A DNA stretch of 64,000 bases from Brumimicrobium sp964585545. GTDB lineage: Bacteria > Bacteroidota > Bacteroidia > Flavobacteriales_D > Crocinitomicaceae. The notes beneath the pieces are model-generated. The model had not been told where the DNA came from and did not search any database. It saw only the letters and a list, made by a program, of their open reading frames with translations. The position numbers and the translations under genes were made by a program. The stretch lies in the NCBI GenBank assembly GCA_964585545.1, contig CAZPDT010000005.1, forward strand, positions 1 through 64,000. Direction: 5' to 3'. Below, piece after piece: positions 34,457 through 44,053 of this stretch. How positions within the stretch are numbered: the first letter of the stretch is position 1; every line of letters starts with the position of its first letter.

Positions 34457-35908
34457 ATGTCATCAAACATTTCAAATGAGCGACCGCAACCAGATAAGGT
34501 TATGCAAGATATTGCGGATTATGTGTTGAATTATGAAATTAAAAGCGAACTGGCTTGGAAAACAGCACACTATGATTTATTAGACACCTTGGGCTGTGGT
34601 TTAGAAGCATTGACTTATCCAGCTTGTACCAAAATGTTAGGTCCTATTGTAAAAGGAACTAGAGTTGCCAATGGCTCGAAGATTCCAGGCACACAATTTC
34701 AATTGGATCCTGTTCAAGGCGCCTTTAATATTGGGGCACTTGTTCGTTGGTTAGATTTCAACGACACATGGTTGGCAGCAGAATGGGGTCATCCATCAGA
34801 TAATTTAGGGGGAATCTTAGCAACTGCTGATTGGTTATCGAGAACACAAATTGCAGAAGGCAAAAAGCCTTTAAAAATGAAGCAGGTTTTGGAAGCCATG
34901 ATAATGGCACACGAAGTACAGGGCGTTATGGCTCTTGAAAACTCGTTTAATGGGGTAGGTTTAGACCATGTTATATTGGTTAAACTCGCGTCAACAGCTG
35001 TAGTAGGGAAATTGATTGGACTAACAAGAGAGGAGTTGATTAATGCTATTTCTTTGGTTTTTGTTGATGGTCAGTCGCTGAGAACGTACCGTCATGCACC
35101 CAATACAGGAAGTCGTAAATCATGGGCTGCAGGTGATGCCACTTCAAGAGCGGTGCGTTTGGCTTTAATTGCAAAGACAGGCGAAATGGGTTATCCTTCC
35201 GTATTGACTGCAAAAAACTGGGGCTTTTACGATGTTTCTTTCGGTGGCAAAGAGTTTAAATTCCAAAGAGAATATGGATCGTATGTTATGGAAAACGTAT
35301 TGTTTAAGATTTCATTCCCTGCAGAATTCCATTCTCAGACTGCTGTTGAAGCTGCAATGACACTTCATAAAAAACTACAAGATGTTGGAAAATCAACAGA
35401 TGACATTAAAAAAATTACCATTCGTACTCATGAGGCAGCCATACGAATTATTGATAAAAAAGGGCCATTAAGTAATCCTGCAGATCGTGACCATTGTATT
35501 CAGTATATGATTGCTGTTCCTTTATTGTATGGAAGATTAACTGCTTTGGATTATGAAGATAATATTGCTTCTGATCCAAGAATTGACCTGCTTCGCGATA
35601 AAATGCAGTGTGTTGAAGATCCACAGTATACAAAGGATTATCACGACCCAGAAAAACGTTCGATTGCCAATGCGTTAACCATTGAGTTTAACGATGGATC
35701 AAAACTGGATGAGATAGCTGTTGAATATCCTATTGGACACAAAAGAAGAAGAGAAGAAGGAATTCCAGAATTGATTAAGAAATTTAAAGTCAATTTAGCC
35801 CGTATCTTCCCAGAAAAACAACAGCATGTAATTCTGGAAAACGCTTTAGATTACGATACTTTGGTTAACCTTAATGTTAACGAATTTGTTGATCTTATGG
35901 AGATATAA
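34457..35908 (+). CDS. prpD: 2-Methylcitrate dehydratase (MmgE/PrpD family)
   Basis: 483 residues, full length. It dehydrates 2-methylcitrate to 2-methyl-cis-aconitate. Typical stretches are DLLDTLGCGLEALTYPACTKMLGP, RWLDFNDTWLAAEWGHPSDNLGGILA and ADRDHCIQYMIAVPLLYGRL. No acnD/prpF pair is present in the window, so hydration of the product must be done by PrpD itself or by a housekeeping aconitase. It starts 59 bases after prpC and ends before a strong terminator. Confidence 0.93.
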   Translation: MSSNISNERPQPDKVMQDIADYVLNYEIKSELAWKTAHYDLLDTLGCGLEALTYPACTKMLGPIVKGTRVANGSKIPGTQFQLDPVQGAFNIGALVRWLDFNDTWLAAEWGHPSDNLGGILATADWLSRTQIAEGKKPLKMKQVLEAMIMAHEVQGVMALENSFNGVGLDHVILVKLASTAVVGKLIGLTREELINAISLVFVDGQSLRTYRHAPNTGSRKSWAAGDATSRAVRLALIAKTGEMGYPSVLTAKNWGFYDVSFGGKEFKFQREYGSYVMENVLFKISFPAEFHSQTAVEAAMTLHKKLQDVGKSTDDIKKITIRTHEAAIRIIDKKGPLSNPADRDHCIQYMIAVPLLYGRLTALDYEDNIASDPRIDLLRDKMQCVEDPQYTKDYHDPEKRSIANALTIEFNDGSKLDEIAVEYPIGHKRRREEGIPELIKKFKVNLARIFPEKQQHVILENALDYDTLVNLNVNEFVDLMEI

Positions 35909-35929
35909 TAAAAATTAAATCATTCCTTT

Positions 35930-35963
35930 AAAAGCGCTGTGATTAATTTTTCAGCGCTTTTTT
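35930..35963 (+). terminator. Intrinsic terminator after prpD
   Basis: AAAAGCGCTG (35930-35939) pairs over ten bases with CAGCGCTTTT (35952-35961); the T-run extends to 35963. It lies 21 bases after the prpD stop. Confidence 0.92.
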
Positions 35964-36026
35964 AGTGAATGTTGCTTTATTTGTTAACTTTAGACTTTAT
36001 TCAAGTTAAACATTATATTGCGCTGT

Positions 36027-36302
36027 ATGAAAACATTTTATCAGTACCTCAATAACGATTATAGCAAGAAAAACAATTTACAGAAGGAAAGTATTGGACA
36101 AATTGCTTTAAATGTTGGGAAAACAATTCGAGAAGAACGCCTACGTGCAGGACTAACTCAGCAAAAATTAGCCGATAAAATTGGGGCGAAGAAAAGTTTT
36201 ATTTCTCGAATTGAAAATGGGCATAGCGATATCCAATTGTCTACTCTATATAAGATAATAGAACAAGGCGTAGGAAAGAAAGTTAAACTTCTTGTTGAAT
36301 AA
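36027..36302 (+). CDS. Xre-family helix-turn-helix regulator (HigA-like)
   Basis: 91 residues from ATG 36027; a TTG at 36018 in frame is less likely. The Xre-type domain spans about 33-88 (IREERLRAGLTQQKLADKIGAKKSFISRIENGHSDIQLSTLYKII). The short N-terminal lead MKTFYQYLNN is like those of HigA antitoxins, but no HigB toxin gene is found on either side, so it is either an orphan antitoxin or a plain regulator. It may control the neighbouring prp operon or the downstream cytochrome gene; nothing in the sequence decides. Confidence 0.85.
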   Translation: MKTFYQYLNNDYSKKNNLQKESIGQIALNVGKTIREERLRAGLTQQKLADKIGAKKSFISRIENGHSDIQLSTLYKIIEQGVGKKVKLLVE

Positions 36303-36332
36303 CAATGCTGTTTAAAAACCCTAACTTCTTAA

Positions 36333-36815
36333 TTAATTCCCCTCTGGTTCTTGGTGTTCATAGTATAATCCAACATCTTGGAGGTACTTTTCTGGATTTG
36401 GAGTTCCTCTATGGCACATTACACAACGTACAGCAACGAGCCCTTCTTTAGGGTCTCTGTGTGGATCAAAATACTTTTCATTGAGATCATCGGTCATTTT
36501 CATCATTCCTCTAGCAATCTTTTTTTGTATTAACTCATCACTTGCAAAGTCAGATATTCTTCCGTCTTTCCTTGGTTTGTGACAATAGCTACAATCTACT
36601 CCTAGGGCTCTTTCGTATTCGTGCATTAATCCATATAAACTGTCTTCAGATATGTCTTGAGGCAAAACTTTTAAATTTTTCCACTTTCCTTCATCGCCCC
36701 CCTTATATGATGTTACAGTACCTGTTGTTGTAAAAGAGTAAAATATACCAATACCTGCAATCAAGGCAAAGAAGCCAACAAAATAGACGATTGATTTAAT
36801 GCTTTTATTTTTCAT
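36333..36815 (-). CDS. Membrane-anchored c-type cytochrome with two CxxCH motifs
   Basis: 160 residues. An N-terminal signal anchor (about 8-29) is followed by a domain with two haem-binding motifs, CSYCH and CVMCH, as in the photosynthetic-reaction-centre cytochrome subunit family (CytoC_RC), which in non-photosynthetic Bacteroidota forms short proteins like this. It probably carries electrons in the periplasm. The Met-rich stretch between the motifs (GMMKMTDDLN) may supply axial ligands. The partner is unknown; no oxidase genes are nearby. Confidence 0.85.
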   Translation of the reverse strand: MKNKSIKSIVYFVGFFALIAGIGIFYSFTTTGTVTSYKGGDEGKWKNLKVLPQDISEDSLYGLMHEYERALGVDCSYCHKPRKDGRISDFASDELIQKKIARGMMKMTDDLNEKYFDPHRDPKEGLVAVRCVMCHRGTPNPEKYLQDVGLYYEHQEPEGN

Positions 36816-36892
36816 GTTTTATTTGTTTTTAAAATTTTTTAAGTCCCAATATAGGAAAATTATATTTTAGATTCAAGTTGGGGGAACAGATA

Positions 36893-38563
36893 TTACTCCA
36901 TAATTTGATTTAGAAACAGCTCGGTAATAAAATATGTGGGTTTTACTCCTGTTAGTCCCAGTCCTCCAGAAGCTAATGTACTGCCTGTTTCTAAAGGATT
37001 ATCAGAGGCATAATAGGCATATCTTATTTTAACATCAGGACTGATACTTTTTCTAATTTTTGATGCTGCTTGAATTGCTTTTTGATAATGTGCTCCTTCC
37101 ATCTCTAATCCAATGACATCCCATGTAGATTTTTTAAAATACAAAAGAACATTTTTGTTTTGTAGCGATGTTCCCAATACAGTAATCATGTGGCCTTCTA
37201 CTGCATGAATATCTTCATTTTTAAAGTCTGCCATAGAGATTTCATTTTTGATGGGATAATTGTCTGTGGTGCCTTCAAATATATGGGCATGTGGAATCAT
37301 TATATCTCCTTTTTTTCCTTTTAATATTCCCGCTTTTCCCATTATGGAAACGGATTGGATGTTGAGATTAATAGATGTTGAGGGATTTTTTTCATACGGT
37401 TTGAGCAATTCGTCCATTGTTTCGAAGGCTTGTTCACCGAAAGCATAGTCCATAACAATGATTACAGCATCACTGTTTTTCGTTATTTTTGAAAAGTAAC
37501 TTTTTTCCAGATTGATTTTTTGTAAATCAAAAATTTGAACGTCAATATTGGCGCCCGACTCATCCTTTAAATAGGTCATTCCCTGGCTTTTAGCCAATGT
37601 AGTTATCATTTCCCTATCATTTTTGTTTTTGGCTTTGCTCAGCAATTCAAAAACTTCTAATTTATTGAGCTTTTCTTTATGCTTGTCAAAAACCTGTTTC
37701 CCAAAAAGATTATTCATTACGCTATGCATGTTTGCGCTAATAATATGAATGGGACGATTGATAAGTCCTTGTTTTTCGATTTCTTTTTTTATTCGTGTTG
37801 CCCATTTTTCACCGTGAATATGATGTCCCGTTCTTTCTTGCAGTATAGAACTAAATAAGATGATGCGTTTGTTTACTTTTAAAATTTCATCAATGGCCAA
37901 TTTTCCTAACCAATAGATAACATGTAAAAAACGATGGGGATACTTTTTGGAGTTGAGTTTTTTACTTATGGTCATTATCTCTTCATAAGTTCGACCAATA
38001 ATGTTACCTACATAGAAGCGCGCGATTTCTAAGTCATGTTCTTCGATTTCATCTTGTTGAATAATCGCTTCAAATTTTTGCCACTCTTTTGTTAGCAATC
38101 CTTTTTCGTTAATTATTACACGTTTAGCAATTTTATGTGATTCAATAAATAAAAATGTAAGATGTGTAAGAATATCATAAATATCAGAACGACCACGTGT
38201 GATTTCAATATTGACTTGATCTTTATCAATGCGGTAACAGTTTCTTCTTCTTTTGGGTGGGATTATAGGTTTTAGATTAGAAAACTGATATCCTTCATCT
38301 GCAGTTAAATTAATTGTAGAGCACTCTTCAATACCTTGTGGAAGGCGATCCAAAACATAAATAAGCCCATTGAGTTCAACCTTTTCTTCAGCAATTGATC
38401 CATAAATCTCGGGCTGTAAAGCCAATAGACTCTCCCTTAAGGAAGATCCTGAAACACCCATTGGCTTGTAAAAACCACGGTTAAATAAATGACCCATAGT
38501 AATATAAATGAGTTGTATGGCATGTGTAGCTTCTTGTGCTTTTGTTCGTTTTTGTTCTCCCAT
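36893..38563 (-). CDS. DUF6909-family protein with phosphorylase-like C-terminus
   Basis: 556 residues, conserved in Flavobacteriales. The N-terminal half is helical and basic (PPKRRRNCYRID). The C-terminal ~200 residues resemble the nucleoside phosphorylase/AMP nucleosidase fold: SIMGKAGILKGKKGDIMIPHAHIFEG and GLEMEGAHYQKAI, where E-M-E-G-A corresponds to the nucleoside-binding motif of that superfamily. A nucleotide or nucleoside cleavage role is possible but unproven. It is a single gene between the cytochrome gene and the island. Confidence 0.7.
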   Translation of the reverse strand: MGEQKRTKAQEATHAIQLIYITMGHLFNRGFYKPMGVSGSSLRESLLALQPEIYGSIAEEKVELNGLIYVLDRLPQGIEECSTINLTADEGYQFSNLKPIIPPKRRRNCYRIDKDQVNIEITRGRSDIYDILTHLTFLFIESHKIAKRVIINEKGLLTKEWQKFEAIIQQDEIEEHDLEIARFYVGNIIGRTYEEIMTISKKLNSKKYPHRFLHVIYWLGKLAIDEILKVNKRIILFSSILQERTGHHIHGEKWATRIKKEIEKQGLINRPIHIISANMHSVMNNLFGKQVFDKHKEKLNKLEVFELLSKAKNKNDREMITTLAKSQGMTYLKDESGANIDVQIFDLQKINLEKSYFSKITKNSDAVIIVMDYAFGEQAFETMDELLKPYEKNPSTSINLNIQSVSIMGKAGILKGKKGDIMIPHAHIFEGTTDNYPIKNEISMADFKNEDIHAVEGHMITVLGTSLQNKNVLLYFKKSTWDVIGLEMEGAHYQKAIQAASKIRKSISPDVKIRYAYYASDNPLETGSTLASGGLGLTGVKPTYFITELFLNQIME

Positions 38564-38738
38564 ATTGTGTATCGTTTGTAACTTCTTAATATTTAATTTG
38601 TACTAAAAACAGTTTGAAGCTACTGTTTGTTTATGCAACCTGAATTGAAGGACTGGGTTATTCTACGTAAAGTTATGAAAATTGTTTCTTAAAAAATGAT
38701 GAGGTCATTTAATGTTTTTCTAAACCTAAATTTCAGTT

Positions 38739-38786
38739 CCAGAGCGTTTCCCCTCTGGAGGGGATAAAGGGTGAAGATACATAAGT
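38739..38786 (+). repeat. Dispersed repeat at the left border of the defence island
   Basis: A stretch with TTTCCCCTCTGGAGGGGATA followed by AAGGGTGAAGATAC. The same pattern (GCG-TTCCCC...GGA-GGGGATAAAGGG-GA-GATAC) recurs at 50562-50615 in the same orientation. It contains a CCCCTC/GAGGGG palindrome. The rest of the 305-base gap 38564-38868 shows only a near -7 box (TAACTTTA, about 38830) that may serve the restriction gene. Confidence 0.65.
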
Positions 38787-38868
38787 CCATAAAATAATAA
38801 CCCATAGCCTAACTATAAAAACAATTCATTAACTTTACACTAACGATTTTATATTCAAAATAACCCAG

Positions 38869-41800
38869 ATGCATCTACATATACTAAAACCCAAAAAAGC
38901 ACTCAACAAAGCTTACCTAAAAATTAAACCTATTCGCTCTGAAATTGAAGAATTTAAGGGAAATCTTATTGATTTATTGGATAATTCAAACGATACAGAA
39001 TCCGAAGAGTTTCATAAAAATTTGGTCTCTGATTTTTTAAAAAACACCTATTACGAAAGGGATTATTTTATAAATACCAAGGGACGCAATGATTTAGTGA
39101 TTCACAACGGAGGGAAAGCAAAGTCTCCTGTAGGTGTAATTTTAGAAACGAAAAAGCCGACCAATTATAGTGAAATGATGACCGCTGAGAAGCCCAACAC
39201 GAAAGCATTGCAAGAACTGGTGTTGTATTATCTTAGAGAACGCATTACCAGCAACAACCTTGAAGTAAAAAAATTGATTGTTACCAATATTTACGAATGG
39301 TTTATCTTTGATGCGAGCTTTTTTGAAAAGTACTTTGCCCAAAATAAAACGCTCGTCAAACAATTTGAAGATTTTGAAAACGGAAGTCTTTCGGGAACTT
39401 CTACAGACTTTTTTTACAAAGAAATTGCCAAACCTGCCATTGAGGCGATTCAAGAAGAAGTGGAATGTACCTATTTCGATTTCCGACAATACGAAAAACC
39501 ACTTCGAAATACCGACAAAAAAGACGATGTTAAACTCGTGGCCTTGTTTAAATTACTGTCGCCCGAACATTTACTCAAAAAACCTTTTACCAATGACAGC
39601 AACAGTTTAGATAAAAGATTTTATGCCGAATTACTTCATATTATTGGATTAAGCGAGCAAAAACAAGGCGGAAAGAAAGTCATTGAAAGAAATCCGTCTA
39701 AAGACAGAAATACGGGTTCCATCTTAGAGGATGCAATTATCCAAATTGACAGTATGGATAAACTGAGTCGTTTGAATAAGCCCTCGCAATTTGGGAAAAC
39801 ACAAGAAGAACGCTTGTTTAATGTCGGCTTGGAATTATCAATTACCTGGATCAATCGGATTTTATTCCTCAAACTTTTAGAGGCCCAGTTGATTGCTTAT
39901 CACGAAGGCGATAAAAGTTATGCTTTTCTAAATTATCAGCGCATTAGCAGTTACGACGATCTCAATAGCTTGTTTTTCCAAGTTTTAGCGCGAAAATATG
40001 AAGATAGAAATGCAGATGTGACTAAAGCCTTTGAAAAAGTTCCTTACTTAAACAGCTCTTTGTTTGAACCCACGGAAATTGAGCACAATGCTTTATTCAT
40101 TAGTAATTTGCGCGACGATAAAACTTTACCCATTCTCCACAATACGGTTCTCAAAGATGCCAAGGGAAAACGCAGAACGGGCGAACTTTCTACCTTAGCC
40201 TATTTATTCGATTTCCTCAATGCCTACGATTTTAGCGGCGAAGGGTCAGAAAACATTCAAGAAGACAATAAAACACTGATTAATGCTTCTGTTTTGGGCT
40301 TAATCTTTGAAAAAATCAACGGTTACAAAGACGGTTCTTTCTTTACGCCAGGTTTTATCACCATGTATATGTGTAGAGAAACCATTCGAAAAGCTGTTGT
40401 ACAAAAATTCAACGAAACAGAAGTTGAAAACGAAAAATACAACTCCATCACCGATATCTACAACGCCATTGGATCTCGTGGTGAGTTTTCACACGACCAA
40501 GCCAACGCACTCATCAACGACATTAAAATTTGTGATCCAGCTGTTGGTTCTGGCCACTTTTTGGTTTCTGCTCTCAATGAAATGATTGCCGTAAAACACG
40601 ATTTGGGCGTACTGCACGACCGACAAGGAAAACTCCTCCGTGATTATGATGTACACGTAGAAAATGATGAATTGATTATCACCGATTACAACGGTGAACT
40701 ATTCGAATACCATCCTAAAAACAGAGAAAGTCAGCGGGTGCAAGAAACTTTGTTCCATGAAAAGCAAAGCATTATTGAAAACTGTCTGTTTGGCGTGGAC
40801 ATCAATGCCAATTCGGTGAAAATTTGTCGTTTGCGTTTGTGGATTGAGCTCCTTAAAAATGCCTATTATAAAAATGAAACGGAGTTGGAAACTTTACCCA
40901 ACATCGACATCAACATCAAATGCGGAAACTCTTTGATCAGCCGTTTTGATTTGGATGCTGACTTAAGCAAAGCCCTGCGCAGTAGCAAATGGAATATGGA
41001 CAGTTACCGCATAGCCGTTCAAACTTACCGCAACGCCGAAAACAAAGAGCAGAAACACGAAATGGAACGCTTAATTGCCGACATTAAAGGTGATTTTAAA
41101 ACCGAAATTTCTCGCAATAGCAAAGAACAACGTTTATATGATAAACTGAGCGCAGAATTGTATGAAAAGCATATGGCACCCAAACTTTTTGAAGAAGAAT
41201 TAAGTCGAAGCGCCAAGTCTAAGCTCAAAAAAGACAGAGAAAAGTTAGAAAAGAAAGTCACGAAACTCAAAGAGCAATTAGACGAAATCAAAGACAATAA
41301 GATTTACGAAAATGCTTTTGAATGGAGGTTTGAATTTCCAGAGGTCTTGGATGATGAAGGTGGATTTGTGGGCTTTGATGTGGTGATTGGGAATCCGCCT
41401 TATTTATTAGTTCAAAACTTGAATGATAAACCTCTTTTTGATTATTACAAAAGTGCATATATTACAGCAACTTATAAAATTGATACATATCCTTTATTTA
41501 TAGAAAAAGGAGAAACACTTTTGAAAGAATCAGGTACTTTATCTTTTATTACTCCAAATACATTTTTAAAGAATAAGCATGCCAAAGATTTAAGGATTTT
41601 ACTTCTCAATAACAGATTGACAGAAGTCATTAACTTTTACACAAAAGTTTTTATAGATGCGTCTGTTGATACTTTGATTCTAAGTTTTGTAAAAGAAAAA
41701 ATAGATAATAACACTTTTACCTATATTCAGTTTCGTGACTGGTCTTTAGATATTGAAAACCATGATAAAACGAAGTTAAATCAAAACAGTTTTAAAATCA

Positions 41801-42549
41801 ATAACTATGAGTTTGAGCTTGATCTTCAGCCACATGTGAGAAAGGTTTTGACAAAGATTGAATCTTCAAACTTAATTTTAAAAGATATTGGAAAAACATA
41901 TTTTGGTATTCAAACAAAAGACAGAACGAAAAATGTCAGTGGATATAAAATAGATGAAAATTATTACCCAGTTATAGATGGGACCAATATTAAAAGGTAT
42001 AAGGTGTTGAAAAACACTGAATTTGTTAATTTTCAAAAACATGCGATTAAAAGTGGAGGTAGCGAATTAGTTTATCAAAACCATAGAATTGTGGTTAGAC
42101 AAATTGGTAAATACCCTGAAGGTTCAATAGTGGATCCGATGTTGTTAACGCTTAATACCATTTATAATATTTTCTTGAAAGACAATAATCTTGAAAACCT
42201 CAAAGCCTTATTAGGAATTATAAATTCAAAAGTAGTGGCATTTTATTGGTTAAATAAGTTTTATGATAATAAGGCTACTTTTCCAAAAATTAAAAAATCA
42301 CCTTTAGATTCAATTCCTATTCCCAATTTGGATAAAGCAAGTCAAGTTGGAAATCTCGTCGACCAAATCCTCACCGCCAAGCAAGAAGACCCATCGGCAG
42401 ACACTACAGCTTTGGAGCGCGAGATAGACGTTTTAGTTTATCGCTTGTATGGGTTGAGTTATGAAGAGGTGAAGGTTGTGGATGAGGATTTTTGGATGGG
42501 GGAAGACGAGTATGAGAGAGTGGAGGGACAACAATCAAAAGTGAAATAA
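38869..42549 (+). CDS. Type IIG restriction-modification enzyme (fused endonuclease and DNA methyltransferase)
   Basis: 1226 residues. The N-terminal part has a PD-(D/E)xK-type nuclease pattern, D75 ... E93-T-K95 (NDLVIHNG, then VGVILETKKP). The methyltransferase has motif I DPAVGSGHFLVSAL (about 555-568) and motif IV NPPYLLVQ (about 842-849), of the N6-adenine Eco57I class. A coiled-coil spacer (about 755-815) lies between them, and the C-terminal ~330 residues should be the target recognition domain. One chain would both methylate and cut, so no separate S, M or R gene is needed. The RelA/SpoT gene starts two bases after the stop. Confidence 0.88.
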   Translation: MHLHILKPKKALNKAYLKIKPIRSEIEEFKGNLIDLLDNSNDTESEEFHKNLVSDFLKNTYYERDYFINTKGRNDLVIHNGGKAKSPVGVILETKKPTNYSEMMTAEKPNTKALQELVLYYLRERITSNNLEVKKLIVTNIYEWFIFDASFFEKYFAQNKTLVKQFEDFENGSLSGTSTDFFYKEIAKPAIEAIQEEVECTYFDFRQYEKPLRNTDKKDDVKLVALFKLLSPEHLLKKPFTNDSNSLDKRFYAELLHIIGLSEQKQGGKKVIERNPSKDRNTGSILEDAIIQIDSMDKLSRLNKPSQFGKTQEERLFNVGLELSITWINRILFLKLLEAQLIAYHEGDKSYAFLNYQRISSYDDLNSLFFQVLARKYEDRNADVTKAFEKVPYLNSSLFEPTEIEHNALFISNLRDDKTLPILHNTVLKDAKGKRRTGELSTLAYLFDFLNAYDFSGEGSENIQEDNKTLINASVLGLIFEKINGYKDGSFFTPGFITMYMCRETIRKAVVQKFNETEVENEKYNSITDIYNAIGSRGEFSHDQANALINDIKICDPAVGSGHFLVSALNEMIAVKHDLGVLHDRQGKLLRDYDVHVENDELIITDYNGELFEYHPKNRESQRVQETLFHEKQSIIENCLFGVDINANSVKICRLRLWIELLKNAYYKNETELETLPNIDINIKCGNSLISRFDLDADLSKALRSSKWNMDSYRIAVQTYRNAENKEQKHEMERLIADIKGDFKTEISRNSKEQRLYDKLSAELYEKHMAPKLFEEELSRSAKSKLKKDREKLEKKVTKLKEQLDEIKDNKIYENAFEWRFEFPEVLDDEGGFVGFDVVIGNPPYLLVQNLNDKPLFDYYKSAYITATYKIDTYPLFIEKGETLLKESGTLSFITPNTFLKNKHAKDLRILLLNNRLTEVINFYTKVFIDASVDTLILSFVKEKIDNNTFTYIQFRDWSLDIENHDKTKLNQNSFKINNYEFELDLQPHVRKVLTKIESSNLILKDIGKTYFGIQTKDRTKNVSGYKIDENYYPVIDGTNIKRYKVLKNTEFVNFQKHAIKSGGSELVYQNHRIVVRQIGKYPEGSIVDPMLLTLNTIYNIFLKDNNLENLKALLGIINSKVVAFYWLNKFYDNKATFPKIKKSPLDSIPIPNLDKASQVGNLVDQILTAKQEDPSADTTALEREIDVLVYRLYGLSYEEVKVVDEDFWMGEDEYERVEGQQSKVK

Positions 42550-42551
42550 TT

Positions 42552-43829
42552 ATGGTAATTTCAAATAATAAACTTAAAAAATGTGGTTCTAGTATCAGGA
42601 AATCTTTTCGCAATAATGAGAAAGTGAAAGTTGCTGACCTTGAAACAATTTATGAATATAGGAATCAGCATAAAGGGATAATTTCTTCAGTTTTTTATGA
42701 TTTATGCGATATTTCAAAAAAAGTTCATAATAACTCTGTTGTTGTTTTTAGGTTAAAAAGGATTGATACTATAATTAGAAAACTACCAAGAGTTACAACT
42801 GAACTTCACAAAATGCACGATATAGCTGGTTGTAGAGTGATAGTTGACTCTTTAGCACAAATCAATAATTTAGTCGAAAAATTGAGAAATCATCCACGTA
42901 TCCGTATTAAAGATGAAATAGATTATATAGAAAAACCTCGTGAATCTGGATATAAGTCATATCATCTTATAGTTGTGAAAGAAGGGTTCGAACATGAGGT
43001 AGAAATACAGATTAGAACTAGAAACCATCATTATTGGGCAACTTTTGTTGAAATTGTTGATCATACGTTTGGTATAAAAATAAAGGAAGGAGAAGACCAT
43101 CCGGAAATATTGAGAATTCATCAACTACTTTCAAAAAGTGAAGAAAAGCAACTAACAAAAAGTGAAATTATTGAGCTGATTTATTTAGAGAAAGAAATGA
43201 AAATGTTAGAAAAGATATTGAAGGTTTTTCGCAATAATTATCTTGTTGCTTGTGAAAGCTGGATACATGGAGGTTCTTCAAAAGATTTAGAATATATTTT
43301 ATTAGAAGTAATTGACAATAAACCTCACTTTGAGTTTTATAAGAGTTTTGAAGAAGCTGAAAGCGTATACCTTAAGAAAGTTAAGGATGACTTTGATAGT
43401 AATGTTGTAATTGTAAATATTAACAAACCTGATATTACTAAATTATTTTTAGCCTATTCAAATTATGTTTTAGTTTCGCATCCATTCATAACGAGAATGA
43501 TAGAATATATTTTTGAGGTTATTTTAGATACCAAGCGAGAGGGAGACTTTAAGAAGTTAAATGAATTAAGACAATATAACAAGGAGTTAATGAAATTGAT
43601 AAATAAAGGATTTGTTGATGAAAGAGAATTTATTAAAGAAATTGAAGCAAAAACTGATGATTCAGATAAGCTTACTGATAATATTATTGGTTGGTATGGA
43701 GGTTTAATTAATAGGTCCTCAAATATTTTCCTAAAAAGTACAGAAATGGAAGAGGAACTAGATAATGTCAGACCAAAATTAAAACTAAAAACACTTATAC
43801 CTCGATTTAAATACTGGTTGAATAATTAA
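42552..43829 (+). CDS. RelA/SpoT-domain (alarmone synthetase) protein linked to the restriction enzyme
   Basis: 425 residues. The synthetase domain fills about 35-175: FRLKRIDTIIRKL (65-77, ATP-site basic motif), HDIAGCRVIV (89-98), KPRESGYKSYH (128-138) and EVEIQIRT..HHYWA (149-163) with catalytic Glu151. All catalytic landmarks are kept. There is no HD hydrolase, TGS or ACT domain. The 250-residue C-terminal extension is helical and not recognised. Toxic small alarmone synthetases and CapRel-type proteins in defence islands use this fold to stop growth by pyrophosphorylating nucleotides or tRNA. The gene starts two bases after the type IIG stop, so the two are translated together. Confidence 0.82.
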   Translation: MVISNNKLKKCGSSIRKSFRNNEKVKVADLETIYEYRNQHKGIISSVFYDLCDISKKVHNNSVVVFRLKRIDTIIRKLPRVTTELHKMHDIAGCRVIVDSLAQINNLVEKLRNHPRIRIKDEIDYIEKPRESGYKSYHLIVVKEGFEHEVEIQIRTRNHHYWATFVEIVDHTFGIKIKEGEDHPEILRIHQLLSKSEEKQLTKSEIIELIYLEKEMKMLEKILKVFRNNYLVACESWIHGGSSKDLEYILLEVIDNKPHFEFYKSFEEAESVYLKKVKDDFDSNVVIVNINKPDITKLFLAYSNYVLVSHPFITRMIEYIFEVILDTKREGDFKKLNELRQYNKELMKLINKGFVDEREFIKEIEAKTDDSDKLTDNIIGWYGGLINRSSNIFLKSTEMEEELDNVRPKLKLKTLIPRFKYWLNN

Positions 43830-43871
43830 TATGGTTCAATAAAGAAAAAATTGGTTGTTTAAGAGAGTTGG

Positions 43872-43954
43872 AAGGAGAATTTAAATGTACGTTAGAGCTA
43901 ATTTAAAAGCAAAGCCCGGTACATGTCTTGATGTATCGAGCTTCGAAACTCCTT
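43872..43954. other. Nested inverted repeats between convergent genes
   Basis: AAGGAG (43872-43877) pairs with CTCCTT (43949-43954) and, inside, ATGTAC (43885-43890) pairs with GTACAT (43919-43924). It lies in the 224-base gap between the tail ends of the RelA/SpoT and WYL-like genes and may stop transcription from both sides. Confidence 0.4.
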
Positions 43955-44053
43955 TCTCCAAATATGGAAGAATGAGCATGTCAAAGATAAGATGATTTGA
44001 ATGTTAAACCCAAATTGTTTGATGATTTTAACATTTTAAAGCTATCTAAGACA

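Noticed and set aside
36018..36302. HigBA toxin-antitoxin pair
   Set aside because: Only the HigA-like regulator is present; neither flank has a HigB-sized gene.
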